From: Eunapius fragilis
Taxonomy: Eukaryota; Porifera; Demospongiae; Spongillida; Spongillidae
DNA: 64,000 nucleotides
Assembly: GCA_963681505.1 (NCBI GenBank)
Contig: OY811973.1
Location: 10,078,559-10,142,558, forward strand
Reading direction: 5' to 3'
Position numbers and translations under genes: made by a program. Each line of letters begins with the position of its first letter. The stretch's first letter is position 1. Below the pieces are notes generated by a model. It saw only the letters and a list, made by a program, of their open reading frames with translations, did not search any database and had not been told where the DNA came from. This document shows, piece after piece, positions 20,597-31,871 of this stretch.

Positions 20597-23408
20597 ATTA
20601 TTATTATTATTATTATTAATAATCAATTTTTATTATTAATTGAAATAGTACACCACTCACAAGAACAAACAACTAACTACAATACACTACACTATTGTAA
20701 ACTAAACAAAAAGTCTATTCATGAGCTAACTCCCTTCCCATGATGGCCCTTGCCACAGACCTCACCAGTGACAGGTTGAGGCGTCCATAAATTTCAGCAA
20801 CCATTTTAGGTTTGAAACTGGACTGGCTGACAGCAAGTAAGGATGCAAACGTGAAAATACGCACTGTGCTTCCTTCCCCCAGTTTCCATACAATTCAACT
20901 GCCAGGGGAATACACATCCACCCCAACTCCTGGCACCTTGTGTCATTAGTGGCATGTTTTCTATTTTCTGCCCCGTAGGCTGCTGCCCCTGCAGAAATGC
21001 TAGCTTCATTCAGGACAGCAGGAGTGAGAGGTGAGGCAACTGTGACATCAAAGGCTGCTGGCTTTCCTCTGTCCCAACTTTGAACTAGAATGTCTGCAGG
21101 CCGGGAGTTAATATGGTCCCTAGATAAGCCATATCCACTTCCACCTTAACAGAAAGGTGGGCCCGGCGACAGAAGTCTGCAAAAATGTCACGCAAATGAT
21201 TATGCCGTGAAACCACATTCCCACCATGTCTGCAAGTGGCTGCATGGTGACCTAGTGGGTCCAGGGCAGTGCCAGGGCAAAAAGGGCAAGTGGAACCTCC
21301 TGAGGTGTCAAGACCCAGCCACCATCTAAGGGCAACCTGACACTCAGCATTGTCAAGGTGCAGGTCCAAGCCAGTGGAAGGAACTACAGATATCCAAGAC
21401 CCTGCATGAGGGGCAGAGACAGAAAGGATTCGAGCCTTGTTTACTGGAGAAGAGGAGGATAGCAAGGACTGGAATATATGGTCATCCAACGTCTTTGACA
21501 AAGCTTTCTGCAGAGGAGGAGAAGCTAAGATAGTCCCTACTGTGATTGAATCCTGTGGGGAGACCTGGGCGTTAAAGCGAGTGACTGCCTGATGCATGTG
21601 GATGTCATCCGGGCTACACAGCTCTGAAGAAGCAAGGGAAGAGATGAAAGCAGCAGAGGAGTGGAGTGCAAGGGAACGAAAGCCTAGACCACCAAAACGT
21701 GGGCTGAGCTGCGCTTGCTGCCAGTGAGAATCGGGGACATCCACAGCAAGGCAAGAAGTAAAACAAAGCCTTATGTCTTCATCGAAGGACTTAAGAGAAT
21801 CAGCGCAGAGGCTAGGCGGTGTTGCTCTAGTTAGGTGTACTAACTTACAGTAGCTTCCACACATGCGGAGAAGTGAGAAGGCCACATGGAGGTCAACCAC
21901 AGAGACATCTACCAATGCTTTAAGCAAAACCTTGGAAATCGCACACTTTTCCGCTATAAATCGAGCACAGTGTACAAAGTCCCCAATTGGCACCCCAAGA
22001 ATGACCAGGTTGGGGAGCAATGATGATTTCACTACTGGTGGAAATAGGGAGTTGCCCCTCCTACTAAACACTTCACACTTTGAAAAGTTTAAGTTAAGCC
22101 CCAAGTGTGGACCCAGCTCCTCAATCAGTTGTAAAGCTCGTAGCACAGATGACCTTTCCCCTGCCAGGACACCATCATCCAGGTACCAAGCTTCAAGAAG
22201 CAGGTGGAGACAGTCATCATCCGCATCTATGCTAGTCACAAGCTTATGAAGGACCAGAGCAAACAGCATTGGGCCTAGAGGATCACCCTGCTGTACTCCT
22301 GATTGTGAACTAATCTTACCCATAGGGTGCCACAACCAAGTATGTGATCCATAGCACCATGAGACCCATGGCAAAAGCTCAGGGAAAAAAGTTGCACACT
22401 CATCTATGACTGCCTGCCTGGATACCGCATTAAAGGCATTTGACAAGTCCACCTTAAATACTACAAAGTCGCCACTGAGCCAGTTATCTTCAATGCATTT
22501 CCTTAATCTGTGCACCATCTTTTCTGTGCCGGCCTTACAAGCTACCCCAAACTGAGATGGTTGGAAGAAAGACGACACCCTAACCTTTAGGATAGCACAT
22601 ATGCATTTCCCTGTCAGCCTACACAGCGTTTCTCCCACTGCAATGGGCCTAACATCTGGTGGGAAACCTTCCTTATTTTTGTTTAAAGCAATCAGTCTGC
22701 CCCCAGCCATGAAAGTTGACACAAGTGGAGGGACCTTTCCAGAGGCCAGGAGGTTCACAACTTCCTTCAGGGAGGAAACAATTGGTGTGTGAAGAGGGAT
22801 AGAAGCAACATCAAGCAGGTGTTGAACAGAGAGTCCTGAGGGGCCAGCGGATGTGCCTTTTGGAAAGGATCTAAGAATCGGAAGGATGGCAAAGGCAGGA
22901 CTGAGTGTTATGGGATCAGAAGTGACATTTGGAGCCACTGGAGGTGGACAGGATGGATGCTTGTCCTTCAGCAGTTGCCATGTTGTGTCAGTATTTGGTG
23001 CAACACCACTGGATAGAAGCATTTGGCAGGCTTTACCCATCATTCCTGAACGGCCAAGGGAGATGGCAGAATAAATCACTTTTCTGTAACTCTTTTGTGA
23101 CTGAACTTCATCTGTAGTGTTTGTGGCTGCTTGCACGAGTTTTTGCCATTGCCCAAAGGGTCGCCAAGTCATTTCTCAACCACATGTTGCAAAGAGACTC
23201 TATGGATGTGTGCGGATTGTGAACCCCTTTGTGCTTCAAGGAGGGGAGGACACACTTTGGAAGCATGAATAGCTTCAACCATGCCTCTTCTGAATTCCTC
23301 TGGAGAACACCTTTTAAAGCAGATGACAAAGCTGTTGCAAAAGCTAGCCTGGCTTTAGCCGGAATAAAACGCAATGTTGGATGATTTAATTCACACACCT
23401 GGTCGAAG
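20597..23408 (-). mobile_element. LINE A2: RLE-type non-LTR retrotransposon, 5'-truncated
   Basis: A minus-strand copy extends from a 5' junction at about 23408 to an ATT-rich tail at 20595-20640. Protein order: an N-terminal segment (TLRFIPAKARLAFATALSSA, EEAWLKLFMLPKCVLPSL) in one frame, then after a frameshift near 23110 the main 695-codon frame, then after a second frameshift near 21120 the endonuclease-like C-terminus (NSRPADILVQSWDRGKPAAF, DVTVASPL). The N-terminal zinc fingers seen in the copy at 44 kb are missing because of 5' truncation. Confidence 0.85.
21085..23172 (-). CDS. LINE reverse transcriptase core (copy A2)
   Basis: The frame copies element RNA into DNA at the target site. 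Reverse-transcriptase blocks in order: GPSGLSVQHLLDVA near residue 100, FPPDVRPIAVGETLCRLTGK, SQFGVACKAGTEK, catalytic D in FKVDLSNAFN, GVQQGDPLGPMLFAL, catalytic box YLDDGVLAG and NFSKCEVFS. After the RT come SPRFGGLGFRSLALHSSAAF, then a CCHC-like knuckle (CPFCPGTALDPLGHHAATCRH) and RHNHLRDIFADFCRRAH. The frame ends out of register at 21085; the RPAD...D endonuclease block continues in another frame. A catalytic YLDD and a restriction-like endonuclease point to the R2/R4/Hero-like group of LINEs; the exact clade is not decidable here. Confidence 0.85.
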   Translation of the reverse strand: MTWRPFGQWQKLVQAATNTTDEVQSQKSYRKVIYSAISLGRSGMMGKACQMLLSSGVAPNTDTTWQLLKDKHPSCPPPVAPNVTSDPITLSPAFAILPILRSFPKGTSAGPSGLSVQHLLDVASIPLHTPIVSSLKEVVNLLASGKVPPLVSTFMAGGRLIALNKNKEGFPPDVRPIAVGETLCRLTGKCICAILKVRVSSFFQPSQFGVACKAGTEKMVHRLRKCIEDNWLSGDFVVFKVDLSNAFNAVSRQAVIDECATFFPELLPWVSWCYGSHTWLWHPMGKISSQSGVQQGDPLGPMLFALVLHKLVTSIDADDDCLHLLLEAWYLDDGVLAGERSSVLRALQLIEELGPHLGLNLNFSKCEVFSRRGNSLFPPVVKSSLLPNLVILGVPIGDFVHCARFIAEKCAISKVLLKALVDVSVVDLHVAFSLLRMCGSYCKLVHLTRATPPSLCADSLKSFDEDIRLCFTSCLAVDVPDSHWQQAQLSPRFGGLGFRSLALHSSAAFISSLASSELCSPDDIHMHQAVTRFNAQVSPQDSITVGTILASPPLQKALSKTLDDHIFQSLLSSSSPVNKARILSVSAPHAGSWISVVPSTGLDLHLDNAECQVALRWWLGLDTSGGSTCPFCPGTALDPLGHHAATCRHGGNVVSRHNHLRDIFADFCRRAHLSVKVEVDMAYLGTILTPGLQTF

Positions 23409-23790
23409 GTATTATTATTATTATTATTACGTCACTTATATTAATAATATAACATCAACAGGAATACAAGATGCAGCAGAATACACTAATCAGAATAAAT
23501 GCACTAAATAACGAATGCTATTATTAATACATACATACATATCCAGACACACTGAGACACACTGGCTATGAAAGTGACAATGAGGAACTATCCCCCTCCT
23601 GAGGGAATAGCCACATCGTAAGAGGAGGGCTCGGGCATTGGCTCGCACAAGAGTCAAATTAAGGCGGCCATACAAGCTGCAGACAACCTTAATTGGACTT
23701 GGGGGAGTTGGTCCTTGTGGCAAGGTATGATGCAAGCCGTGAAAAAGCTTGCATTGCTTCGTTGCCCCAGGCTCCATATGACCTCGGCCA
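23409..23790 (-). pseudogene. LINE A3: 3' end fragment
   Basis: The minus strand encodes SYGAWGNEAMQAFSRLASYL and, in another frame, SLYGRLNLTLVRANARALLL, the C-terminal end of the same LINE protein. It is followed by a tail with a run of ATT (plus strand) at about 23409-23430, into which copy A2 is joined. It is frameshifted and short. Confidence 0.75.
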
Positions 23791-24240
23791 CAATTTATTT
23801 ATAAAGAGTTAAACATGGACTTTAATAAACATTTTATAAACCTACATGTATGGCTCGTGCATGGTCACGTGCACGCTTCTGTCACAAATTCACAAAAGCT
23901 TTCCGTCACGAATTAAATTGCTGAGCAGTAGGAACCATGGCATTGTGAAGAATGAAGAGCTTTCTGGTCGCCATCCATGCAGGCTCTAGTAATCCGGATA
24001 TCGCGTGATGTATATGCATGTATTGCCACTATTGGATATCACTGTGAATTTCATGCAAAATAAACGCAAAAGCATAAAAGCGGCTGAGCGAAGCCCCAGA
24101 CGCCACTGGTGGGGCTATCAGCGCTCCTCCAGACCCCTTTGCTGTCACGGGAGGGGGTATGCCTTCCCCAGTTGTGAATATATTTATCAGACCCCCCCTT
24201 TCCCAAAATCCTGGATCCGCCCCTGGTGTTGAAACATTCT

Positions 24241-24419
24241 CAGTGGCGTCCTGGCAGGGAGGGTAGGGGGGGGGGGGGGGTGGGGGGGGGGGGGGGGGGG
24301 GGGGGGCAATTCCCCCCCCGACCCCCTGCGGGACTCAAAAGAGGGGGCGCCAAAAAGGATAAGATGACGTGATTGTACGCGTGCGTGAAATTTATACAAG
24401 GGGCGCCATTTTTGGTTCT

Positions 24420-24452
<33 letters not shown>

Positions 24453-24483
24453 ATGGTAAAAGACAGCAGCCAGGACGCCACTG
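24241..24483. mobile_element. hAT-type MITE with poly-G and poly-C interior
   Basis: The TIRs are CAGTGGCGTCCTGGC at the left and its reverse complement GCCAGGACGCCACTG at the right. Flanking 8-bp direct repeats aacattct (24233-24240) and aacatttt (24484-24491) match at 7 of 8 bases, as expected for hAT. The interior is dominated by long G and C runs and has no gene. Directly left (24189-24227), tttcccaaaatcctggatcc is typical of the end of another hAT-like MITE whose partner end was not found. Confidence 0.8.
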
Positions 24484-24799
24484 AACATTTTGCAGGAAGG
24501 AAACTCGTTGCGCATACACGGTAGGTAGTTTGATTTTTTTTTGAAATTGGGATTTAAGCCGCATATTATATATCGTTGGAAAGAGCAAAAAATCTACATC
24601 CCAAAGATACCTTACATTCATGGTGATGCGTTTCGTTGCGAGCACCACGCTATTCGAAAGATCACAAATGAAATGATCGCGAATGTACGTGAATTGATAG
24701 GGTACGCAAAACAAAAACTGTCCCGGTTGAGTTTATAATCAGTATAGAGATATAAATAAGTGTGCAGCCTTAACCAAAACTTTAATATACATAGTCCTG

Positions 24800-25249
24800 C
24801 TGATATCATACATAGGGATGCATTGGATTTCGCTTCAATAAGTAACTAACACTTACCATTGGTCATGATAAGAAGAAAGGTTATTCTGCACATATAACTA
24901 TATGTACTGAGTGATTAGAATTATGGTACTAACCTGATATAACTCTAACTGCTAGTACAATTTTTAATGCAAAGCTGACATAAGAAACATATCAAAAACA
25001 CCACTACATGTACAAATAGATTCATGTATTCAGTTCACTTATCCCCATTTTCTTCAACTTCCAATAGGTTACAATGACTTTAGGAATTTTGGCACTGTAA
25101 AAGGTTTCACACAAACTACATGCCCATTATCAGAGTACATTCTTCTACCAAAGATGTAAATGTAGACACCATATATCTGACAATTCATGATTTAAATGAC
25201 AAAACTTCTATTTAGACATATGTGATATCCAATAACAATCCCATGCAGT
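24800..25249. other. Spacer / 3' flank, no gene seen
   Basis: AT-rich. It lies downstream (minus strand) of the membrane protein gene and may include its 3' UTR. Confidence 0.45.
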
Positions 25250-26744
25250 TCATTTACACTTTTCGCAAAAATAAGCGCATGCATAGAATGGTCCACAAAC
25301 AATCAAGACCACTATTAATCCTGGAAGAATGGCTACGGCGGTGGCTACAGCGGGTGGAATCATAGATATGATCGTTGCGATGCCCATTATTATTACAATC
25401 AATAATATAACCGAAGCAGCAATTATTGCGGCCATCTCCAGAATATTGATGAAATATATAAATGAGTTCACTATGGTTATTAAGTGAATCAGTAGTAAAG
25501 GACTCGAGATGTAAAAGAAAATTGAACTGACTTGCGCGCTTATAATGATAGAAATGAAAGAACCGTGAATGCAAATAGAAGAGATACGTAGGTGAAATTA
25601 AGGATCTGCAGACATGGACTAGTCAGCACGTAGCAATTCCGCACAGCCACGGAGGGCTCAGTAAGTTTGTCACCAGATCTCGTTACGTCGTTGAGAATGA
25701 TATAAGGAATTCTTGGAAACGGAAAAAATGGATGACCGCAAAGGTGTACGGACCAATGCACGGGAGCACCAACGCCCCAGCAATCTGGTACCACAGGTTT
25801 GGACTGATGTGTATTTCCTTTGCGTTAGTAATGTGACTATTCTCTAAATAGAATGCAACACCCACACTAGCCGTCATAAGAGACTGCATTATCTTCTGAC
25901 CGAACATGTGACAAAAGAACATTACTGGCAAACACATTCCGGAGTGGTTTGATTGAAAACGCTGTTGCATCCGATGTATTTTCCAAATCACGTGGGCAAG
26001 CACGGCCACAGGTAGGATGTAAATGAAAACAATGTTCCAGGTAGCTGTTACTCCAAAGAATACGATGTTTAGCATTGTTTGTGTATTATTTGTCATAAAT
26101 CCACCATTTTCATTAAGTGTATGTAGCGAGTTGTATGTAACAAGAAATCGAAACATTGAACTTATAACGAGGGGATACAATAGGATCTCTGTGAGCCAGA
26201 TACGAAGCAGATCAGAGACTTTGCATGCATTCATGCTGCATTGTGATTGACGGCAACGCTTATCCCCCTCTGCGGGCTTTTCCCCCTCTGCGGGCTTTTC
26301 CCCCTCTGCGGGCTTCTCCCGCTTAGCAATTCTTCCGATGCATTTGACGCAGCTGTGGCATACTTTGCACCTTTGTAGCGTAATTATCAGTATTACATCC
26401 AAGGTGGAGAATACCATAGTTACTAGCGAAAACGCAAGGTTAACAACATCCAGAAGAGATGGTTGTTCCTCTAGGATCAAGAAAACAATGACGTTGTGCA
26501 ACAGAACGGCTAGCGCAATCAAGAACTGGAGACACACCCACGCTTCCCTAGAAAGCTCCGAAACAAGAGGAGAAACAGTTTTCAGCAACAACTTCCAACC
26601 TTTGGTCCGTGCATGGCGCAACCCCTCAGTTACAAGCACGAGATTTTTACCTTTCCCTCGGCCGATGCCGCAGTAGTCACAGCACAGACAAAAATCTGTT
26701 TTCATCTCCCTGTTTGCTTCAGCAACCAATTCAGACACCTGCAT
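25250..26744 (-). CDS. Multi-pass membrane protein, unrecognised, two exons
   Basis: The first exon (complement 25687-26744, start ATG at 26744) encodes 352 residues. A cysteine pair CLCCDYC lies near residue 18. Hydrophobic segments start near 72 (VCLQFLIALAVLLHN), 100, 180, 227, 255 and 325. Between segments 2 and 3 is a cysteine-rich loop (CKVCHSCVKC) with the tandem GEKPAEGEKPAEG, encoded by an 18-bp repeat. I infer a 148-nt intron (donor ac/gtaacg, acceptor cattataag) joining in phase to complement 25250-25538. That adds two or three more membrane segments (IIAASVILLIVIIMGIATII, VAILPGLIVVLIVCG) and the tail YFCEKCK. The total is about 448 residues. I know no family for it; it is perhaps lineage-restricted. 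Without the intron the first frame stops at residue 353. Confidence 0.65.
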
Positions 26745-26920
26745 TTTTCAAGCTTTCGTCTTTAACAACTGCAAAGTTTTTCGATCCCCTGCTAACTACT
26801 TGAGTTACCAGCGACACTGAATTTACAAGTGCTGTAATACATGTACATTCACGAGCAATTTTTATAGTATACGAAGGTATGTCGCTAATTGTGAGAAGCG
26901 CCAAATAGTCTCAGTATATG

Positions 26921-27014
26921 TGTTATGCGCGAAGCATGGATTTGCGCAATCCAGGGATTGCCCTGCGCAAACCCTGGATCCATGGTTTGTTTGCGCAATC
27001 TCGAGATTGCACCA
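26921..27014 (+). repeat. Left TIR of the Ginger-type element
   Basis: Carries the terminal TGTTATGCGCGAAG, then small internal palindromes such as caatccagggattg and caatctcgagattg, so the end can fold on itself. Confidence 0.8.
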
Positions 27015-27227
27015 CCGTATTGACGTAATCAGTTGCATTTCGAATTAAAGGACTGAAGCTATTACGAAGTTACAACTTGTATCGTACCGTTCAGAATACA
27101 CATTGATAACAGCCTCTTGGTCTCCAAGCTGTTTGGGCTTTTTCAACACCATACGTTGTGTACAGCTGCTTCATCAACCAACTGTCAGTTGCTAGGCGTT
27201 ATTTAGAGCGGATCGGTTATATGCGAT

Positions 27228-28593
27228 ATGGATGCTCAAAAGGACACCTTCCAGACGTTTTTGGTGGATTCATTCTTGTCAGGGAAGAAACCTGGCAGTA
27301 AAGTAATAACAAGAGCAAAGGGCAACAAGATCGTTGCGCTTTTGAAAGGGACTTGTAACGATAGTGATCATTTGAAATTTGGGTAAAATCACGCAAATTT
27401 TCCCTAATGTCCTATCCTGCGCTTGGTCTGTCGGATGTGCTTTGCTTGCCTGCCAGAAAAAAGGTGAGCATTAGAAAAATGTGTTAAGTATTTTTTACTT
27501 GTACTTGTTTTTTCTGTTTTAACCATACAGGATTGTAGTGACACCACCGTGCTTAGCCACGTTAGAAGAGTGGCTTATGTTGAAGACTTCTTTGAGATAC
27601 TTCACAGGGTGCATTGCCAAGAGCGAGGTCATGTGGGCTACAAAAAAACTCTTGCAGAGGTATTCTGGTAGAATTTGTTTCATGAATATTATACAGTATT
27701 ATTAATAGAGTATGGTTTTTACTATTACAGATTTCGGCATGCTATGAGTGTCTTCCACGGTCAGCTGTACAGAAGTTTGTGAGCCTGTGCCCCCTTTGCA
27801 GTACTCAAAAAGTACAGCCAATCAAGCACCCCTGAAACCCATCATTGCATCAGGATTTATGAGTAGAGGTCAGGTGAGTTACACTTTATGCACAGCAAAA
27901 CAAAGTTGACAGTGGTGTTTAACAAGCTAGGTAGACCTAATAGACATGCGCTACCGACCTGATGGACCGTATAATTGGATAGGACACTACATGGACCATT
28001 GGTCTAAATTCCATGTACTATTTGCCCTTCAGAGGAAGAGTAGCAAAGAGGTGGCCTGGAACCTTGCAACAAAAGTTTTTGCATATCTTGGTTTACCCAA
28101 AATATTGCAATCTGACAATGGGCGAGAATTTGCAAGCACTTTGATGGCCGAATTAGTAAAGAACTGGCCTGGTGAAATTACCATTGTCAATGGCAGACCA
28201 TGCCATCCTCAAAGCCAAGGACTGGTAGAAAGAGGCAATGCAAAAGTGGAAGAAATGATAGCTTGTCATTTTCATGAAAGCAAGGGAACAAAGTCCTGGA
28301 CAGACTGGCTACATGAAATTCAATGTAAGTATAATTATCTACTACATCAGTAAGTGATAAATATAATTGCAGATAAATTGAACCCTTGCGTGCATGCAAC
28401 AACAAAGACAACTCCTTACCAGCTGGTGTTTGGTCAACCTCCTCATTCATCACCATTTCCTGGTACAACCAAAGGCATTGTTATGGAAGAAGCAGTGTCT
28501 GATATCTTAGGTGCAGTACACATGTGTAGCTTATATTTATACAAAAAAACTTGTAGACTTTTACAAGGCACATTTTGTTTTTGTGGTCTCTAA
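27228..28593 (+). pseudogene. Integrase of Ginger/KRBA2-like type, multi-exon, decayed
   Basis: Exons: 27228-27463 (MDAQKDTFQTFLVDSFLSG, then after a 1-base frameshift near 27377 WVKSRKFSLMSYPALGLSDV), 27531-27659, 27731-27873 and 27931 onward. The second and third carry the HHCC finger (H in FEILHRVH, GHVGYKKTLAE; CPLC). The catalytic core shows D in VDLIDM, D in LQSDNGREF and E in GLVERGN, the DDE triad. Further lesions are a frameshift near 27828 and a TAA at 28351, after which the same frame goes on (KTTPYQLVFGQPPHSS). The layout and wording match integrases that vertebrates kept as KRBA2/GIN1-like genes. It would cut and paste the element through its TIRs. Confidence 0.8.
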
Positions 28594-28734
28594 TATTTTG
28601 TACACATAGATGTATTTTTTGTGAGGCTGAGATAGATTCTTGTGACTAAAGAATTGTAAAATTGTAACTATACTGTATTTTATGTATGGCTAAGGTACCT
28701 TGATGTACTTGTACTTGTTACTTTGTATATTACT

Positions 28735-29345
28735 GCAGATACTTGCGATGTTGTGAAAGAAGTGTCTGCAGATGTACAGGGTGTATCAGGTGAATTATTT
28801 TTAATTTATGCTAGCAATATTTCATTGATTCAGATTTTTACAGTCACTGGTAATTTTGTTAAAGAAGAAAGTGATGAATCAGGTCAGTAAATTATATACA
28901 TGTAGTAATACACAAGGCCAAGGTACCTTAATGCACCTGTTAACTCCATACATTGCTGTAGATACTTGTGATGTAGAGAAAGAAGTGACTGATATACATG
29001 TATCAGGTGAATTGTACTTTCTCGCTAACATTATTCAGTCACTCTCAATTTGATTCAGATTATTTCATTTACAGCCACTGGTATTGTAGATAAAGAAGGA
29101 AGTGATGAATCAGGTCAGCAGATTTTATGCAATATAATATACATTGAATAATAACACAAGGCCAAGGTACCTTAATGCACTTTGTTACTCCATAAATTGC
29201 TGCAGATACATGTGGTGTTGAGAAAGAAGTGACTGATATACATGTATCAGGTGAATTGTGCTTCCCCGCTAACATTATTCAGTCACTCTCAATTTGATTC
29301 AGATTATTTTATTGTTGATAGAGAAGGAAGTAGTGAATCAGGTCA
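28735..29345 (+). repeat. Tandemly duplicated exon-intron units, about 225 bp
   Basis: Three units each contain a small acidic exon (gatacttg-gatgt then gagaaagaagt-gactgatatac, ending atcag/gtgaatt) and a second (gaaggaagtgatgaatcag/gtcag), separated by short introns with similar aaggccaaggtacctt blocks. Exon starts are near 28740, 28960 and 29205. The units lie in the linker between integrase and barrel and would encode repeated V-E-K-E-V-T-D-I-like stretches. Confidence 0.75.
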
Positions 29346-30513
29346 GTAAATGATATGCAATTTGTATGTGTACATGTATACTATTACATCACTCCAGATT
29401 CAGATGCAAAGCAAAGTGAAACAAATGTAACGCAATGCATAAGTGAGAAGAAACCCACATACATGAACTATAAAAATGGTATTAGTTTTATATAATATTA
29501 GGTGATCGGTATAGTTAAGGTTAAAAGATTTGAATAACTAGTATTATGGGTAATCATATTATTTATACTAGTGTCTGCTGCAAAAAATCAAGATGATTTC
29601 TATGCAAGGTAATTAAGGTATTAATGTGTAAAGCAATGTTGCATTTGCAAACTTTTCTGTGTGCAAATTTGTTACAGTCCTGCAGATATGCACCTGTTCA
29701 ACTATATCAAAGCAGAAATGGATCGATTAAAAGTCATACCAGATGCATTGATTTAAAAATTTATTCATTGTATCCATCAACACAATCAGCCAGAACTTAT
29801 TGGAATAATTCAGGGGAAACAAACTCTAATTTGCACAACATATACTGGCATGGAAGCAAGAGTGAGAAAAGTAACATTCACCTTCATGACAACTTTGGAC
29901 CATCCAAAGTGCTGCCTGATCATTTGGTTAGTCATGAATGAAGTTGTAATTATGTACATTTACATGGCTATAAACATGCTCCTTATATAGCAAGGAAGAT
30001 TATGTACTTATCTGGGTACTGTTACAAATGCATATATGATGCGTGGATATGGCATATCATATGTTTATGAAGTTTTGATTCCTGAGGTGGGTTCAAATAT
30101 TTATCAAATTTTCCACCTAGATACACATGTACATGTAGCTTGTTTTTGCTTTGACCTACAGTTTTACACTCGGATGGATAAAAAGCATAAATTTGTGATC
30201 TCTACTGGTTCAGAAAGTACTGAGCTAGCAAAGGCTGATGATGATGATGGAGTAGATGATGATGTTGATGCTGATAGGGATGATAATGAAGGTATCACAA
30301 TGCAATTATGATGAGGGGTAATTAAGATACATGTCTTAATGTCATGTATTTATCACTTCTTGTAAAATGTAAGATTCATTCATAATTATGATAGCCCTTA
30401 GTACATGTAGCAATGATTTATTTTGTCTCAGTTTATAGTAGCTTGTTTTTAGCTATGTATGTTGTATTTAAAGCTCATTTTGGCAAAATAATGTGTAATT
30501 TCTTACTTGTATA

Positions 30514-31321
30514 GGGCAATATCGTGGCAGATTTGGAAGCTCCTTCAAGCACCTCAAAGCACGTATTGACGCAGACAAGCATTACCGCTGCAATGCTGAA
30601 AGGATGTATATGGTCTGCAAGAATATGACAAAATTTAATGTTGGAGACCTAGTGTCTGTTAGAATCCCTAGAATTGATCGGGCCCGTACAGTCACTAACC
30701 AATTACCATGCATTGTTGTGGAGAAGACTGGAAAAAAGCATATGTTTCATCGCCTCAGGTGTGCACAAGGAGTACTTAAATCCTGCTATCAGGAAAGTGA
30801 TTTAGAGTTGTATCCTGGTAGTAGCTCATCAAATGATGCATTAAAGGTGAAAGGATGGAAGAATGAGAAACTCATTAGCTTGCATGAGGCTTCAAAGAGG
30901 CAGAACCCTTGTAATAAATTCTATGGAGACAATTGCTCATGTCAGAAAGGCTGCTCATCGCGGCGATGTGGTTGTGTCGTTAAAGGTAAACCATGCACTA
31001 GCCATTGCCATGGAGGGAGGCCATGCCAAAATGAAGTGGAGCATATTACTCCTGGATGCTCATCCAGCAACAGCACAATTGAAGGAAAAGATGAAGCAAA
31101 GCGTATTTCTCCTTGAAGTGCACCGAGCAACAGCACAGAAAAAGATGAAGCAGAACTTATTACATGTACTTTGGAGGCTCACAGTACAAATCGAGAGTAT
31201 TGCTCATGCAAAAAGGACTGCTCATCCAGTCATTGTGGTTGTGTCCTGAAAGGGAAAAAAATGCAGCAGTCTTTGCACTGAATGGAGGGAAATCATGCAA
31301 AAATGAAGCAGAATGTATTAA
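30514..31321 (+). pseudogene. Integrase C-terminal barrel plus duplicated CXC-like cysteine domain
   Basis: After an acceptor at about 30514 the frame runs FNVGDLVSVRIPRIDRARTV, LPCIVVEKTGKK, GVLKSCYQESDLELYP, a small beta-barrel like the one after the catalytic core of KRBA2-like integrases. It is followed by NCSCQKGCSSRRCGCVVKGK and CTSHCHGGRPCQN, a tesmin/TSO1-like CXC cysteine cluster that likely binds zinc and DNA. A second, diverged copy of the cluster (YCSCKKDCSSSHCGCVLKGK) follows at about 31197-31320, past a stop and a frameshift. The duplication is visible at DNA level too. Confidence 0.65.
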
Positions 31322-31327
31322 TCCTGT

Positions 31328-31800
31328 TTGGGTGTGTCTGAACTAGGTTTAATTTTAGATGACAAGAATGCTATCCTATTAGGTGATTGGTTGACAGACA
31401 AACACATCTCTGCTGCTAACCAAATACTTAAAAGGGGATTTCCACAGTGTAAGGGATTAGACAATCCAATTTTGGGGGGAAACTTTTCATTTCCTATCCT
31501 GAGAGGAGAGGGTGTTCAGATGTTACATGTAGATAAATCCCATTGGATCTGTGTGTCAACAATTGGATGTACTTTTGGGGAATTAAATGTATATGACTGC
31601 CGACTTACCATTCTCTCTCCAGCAACACTTAAGGTCTTCTTCACTGCAGTAAAGATGACGTGACTGTCAATTGCAACAACAGTAATGGAAGTGACTGTGG
31701 GGTGTATGCAATGCATGTGCAGCATCTTTGTGCAATGGATCAGACCAGTGCTGGGATGAGAAAAAGCTGCGCCTTAATCTCCTTCAGTGTTTTGAAAGTA
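31328..31800 (+). pseudogene. Ulp1-like C48 cysteine protease domain
   Basis: The frame encodes LLGDWLTDKHISAANQIL, then the His motif DKSHWICVST, the Asp motif NVYDCRL and, after a frameshift near 31660, the Cys motif NGSDCGVYAMHV. His-Asp-Cys in this order and spacing is the Ulp1/SENP fold. Such proteases are known passengers of Ginger-class and other large DNA transposons; here it is broken by the frame change. The substrate is unknown. Confidence 0.75.
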
Positions 31801-31871
31801 CCTCTATGTCAGTCTTTCCAGCTTCAGCTGCAGAGGATGAAAGTCGTGCACAATGTACCACCACAATCCTA

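Noticed and set aside
25540-25794. Alternative frame after the membrane protein exon 1 (NDVTRSGDKLTEPS)
   Set aside because: The inferred intron 25539-25686 joins two hydrophobic frames in phase with proper splice signals; this stretch is then intronic.
28350-28375. A 24-nt intron removing the TAA in the Ginger integrase
   Set aside because: Too short for splicing, and its removal would still leave a stop; the same frame continues after TAA, so a nonsense mutation is simpler.
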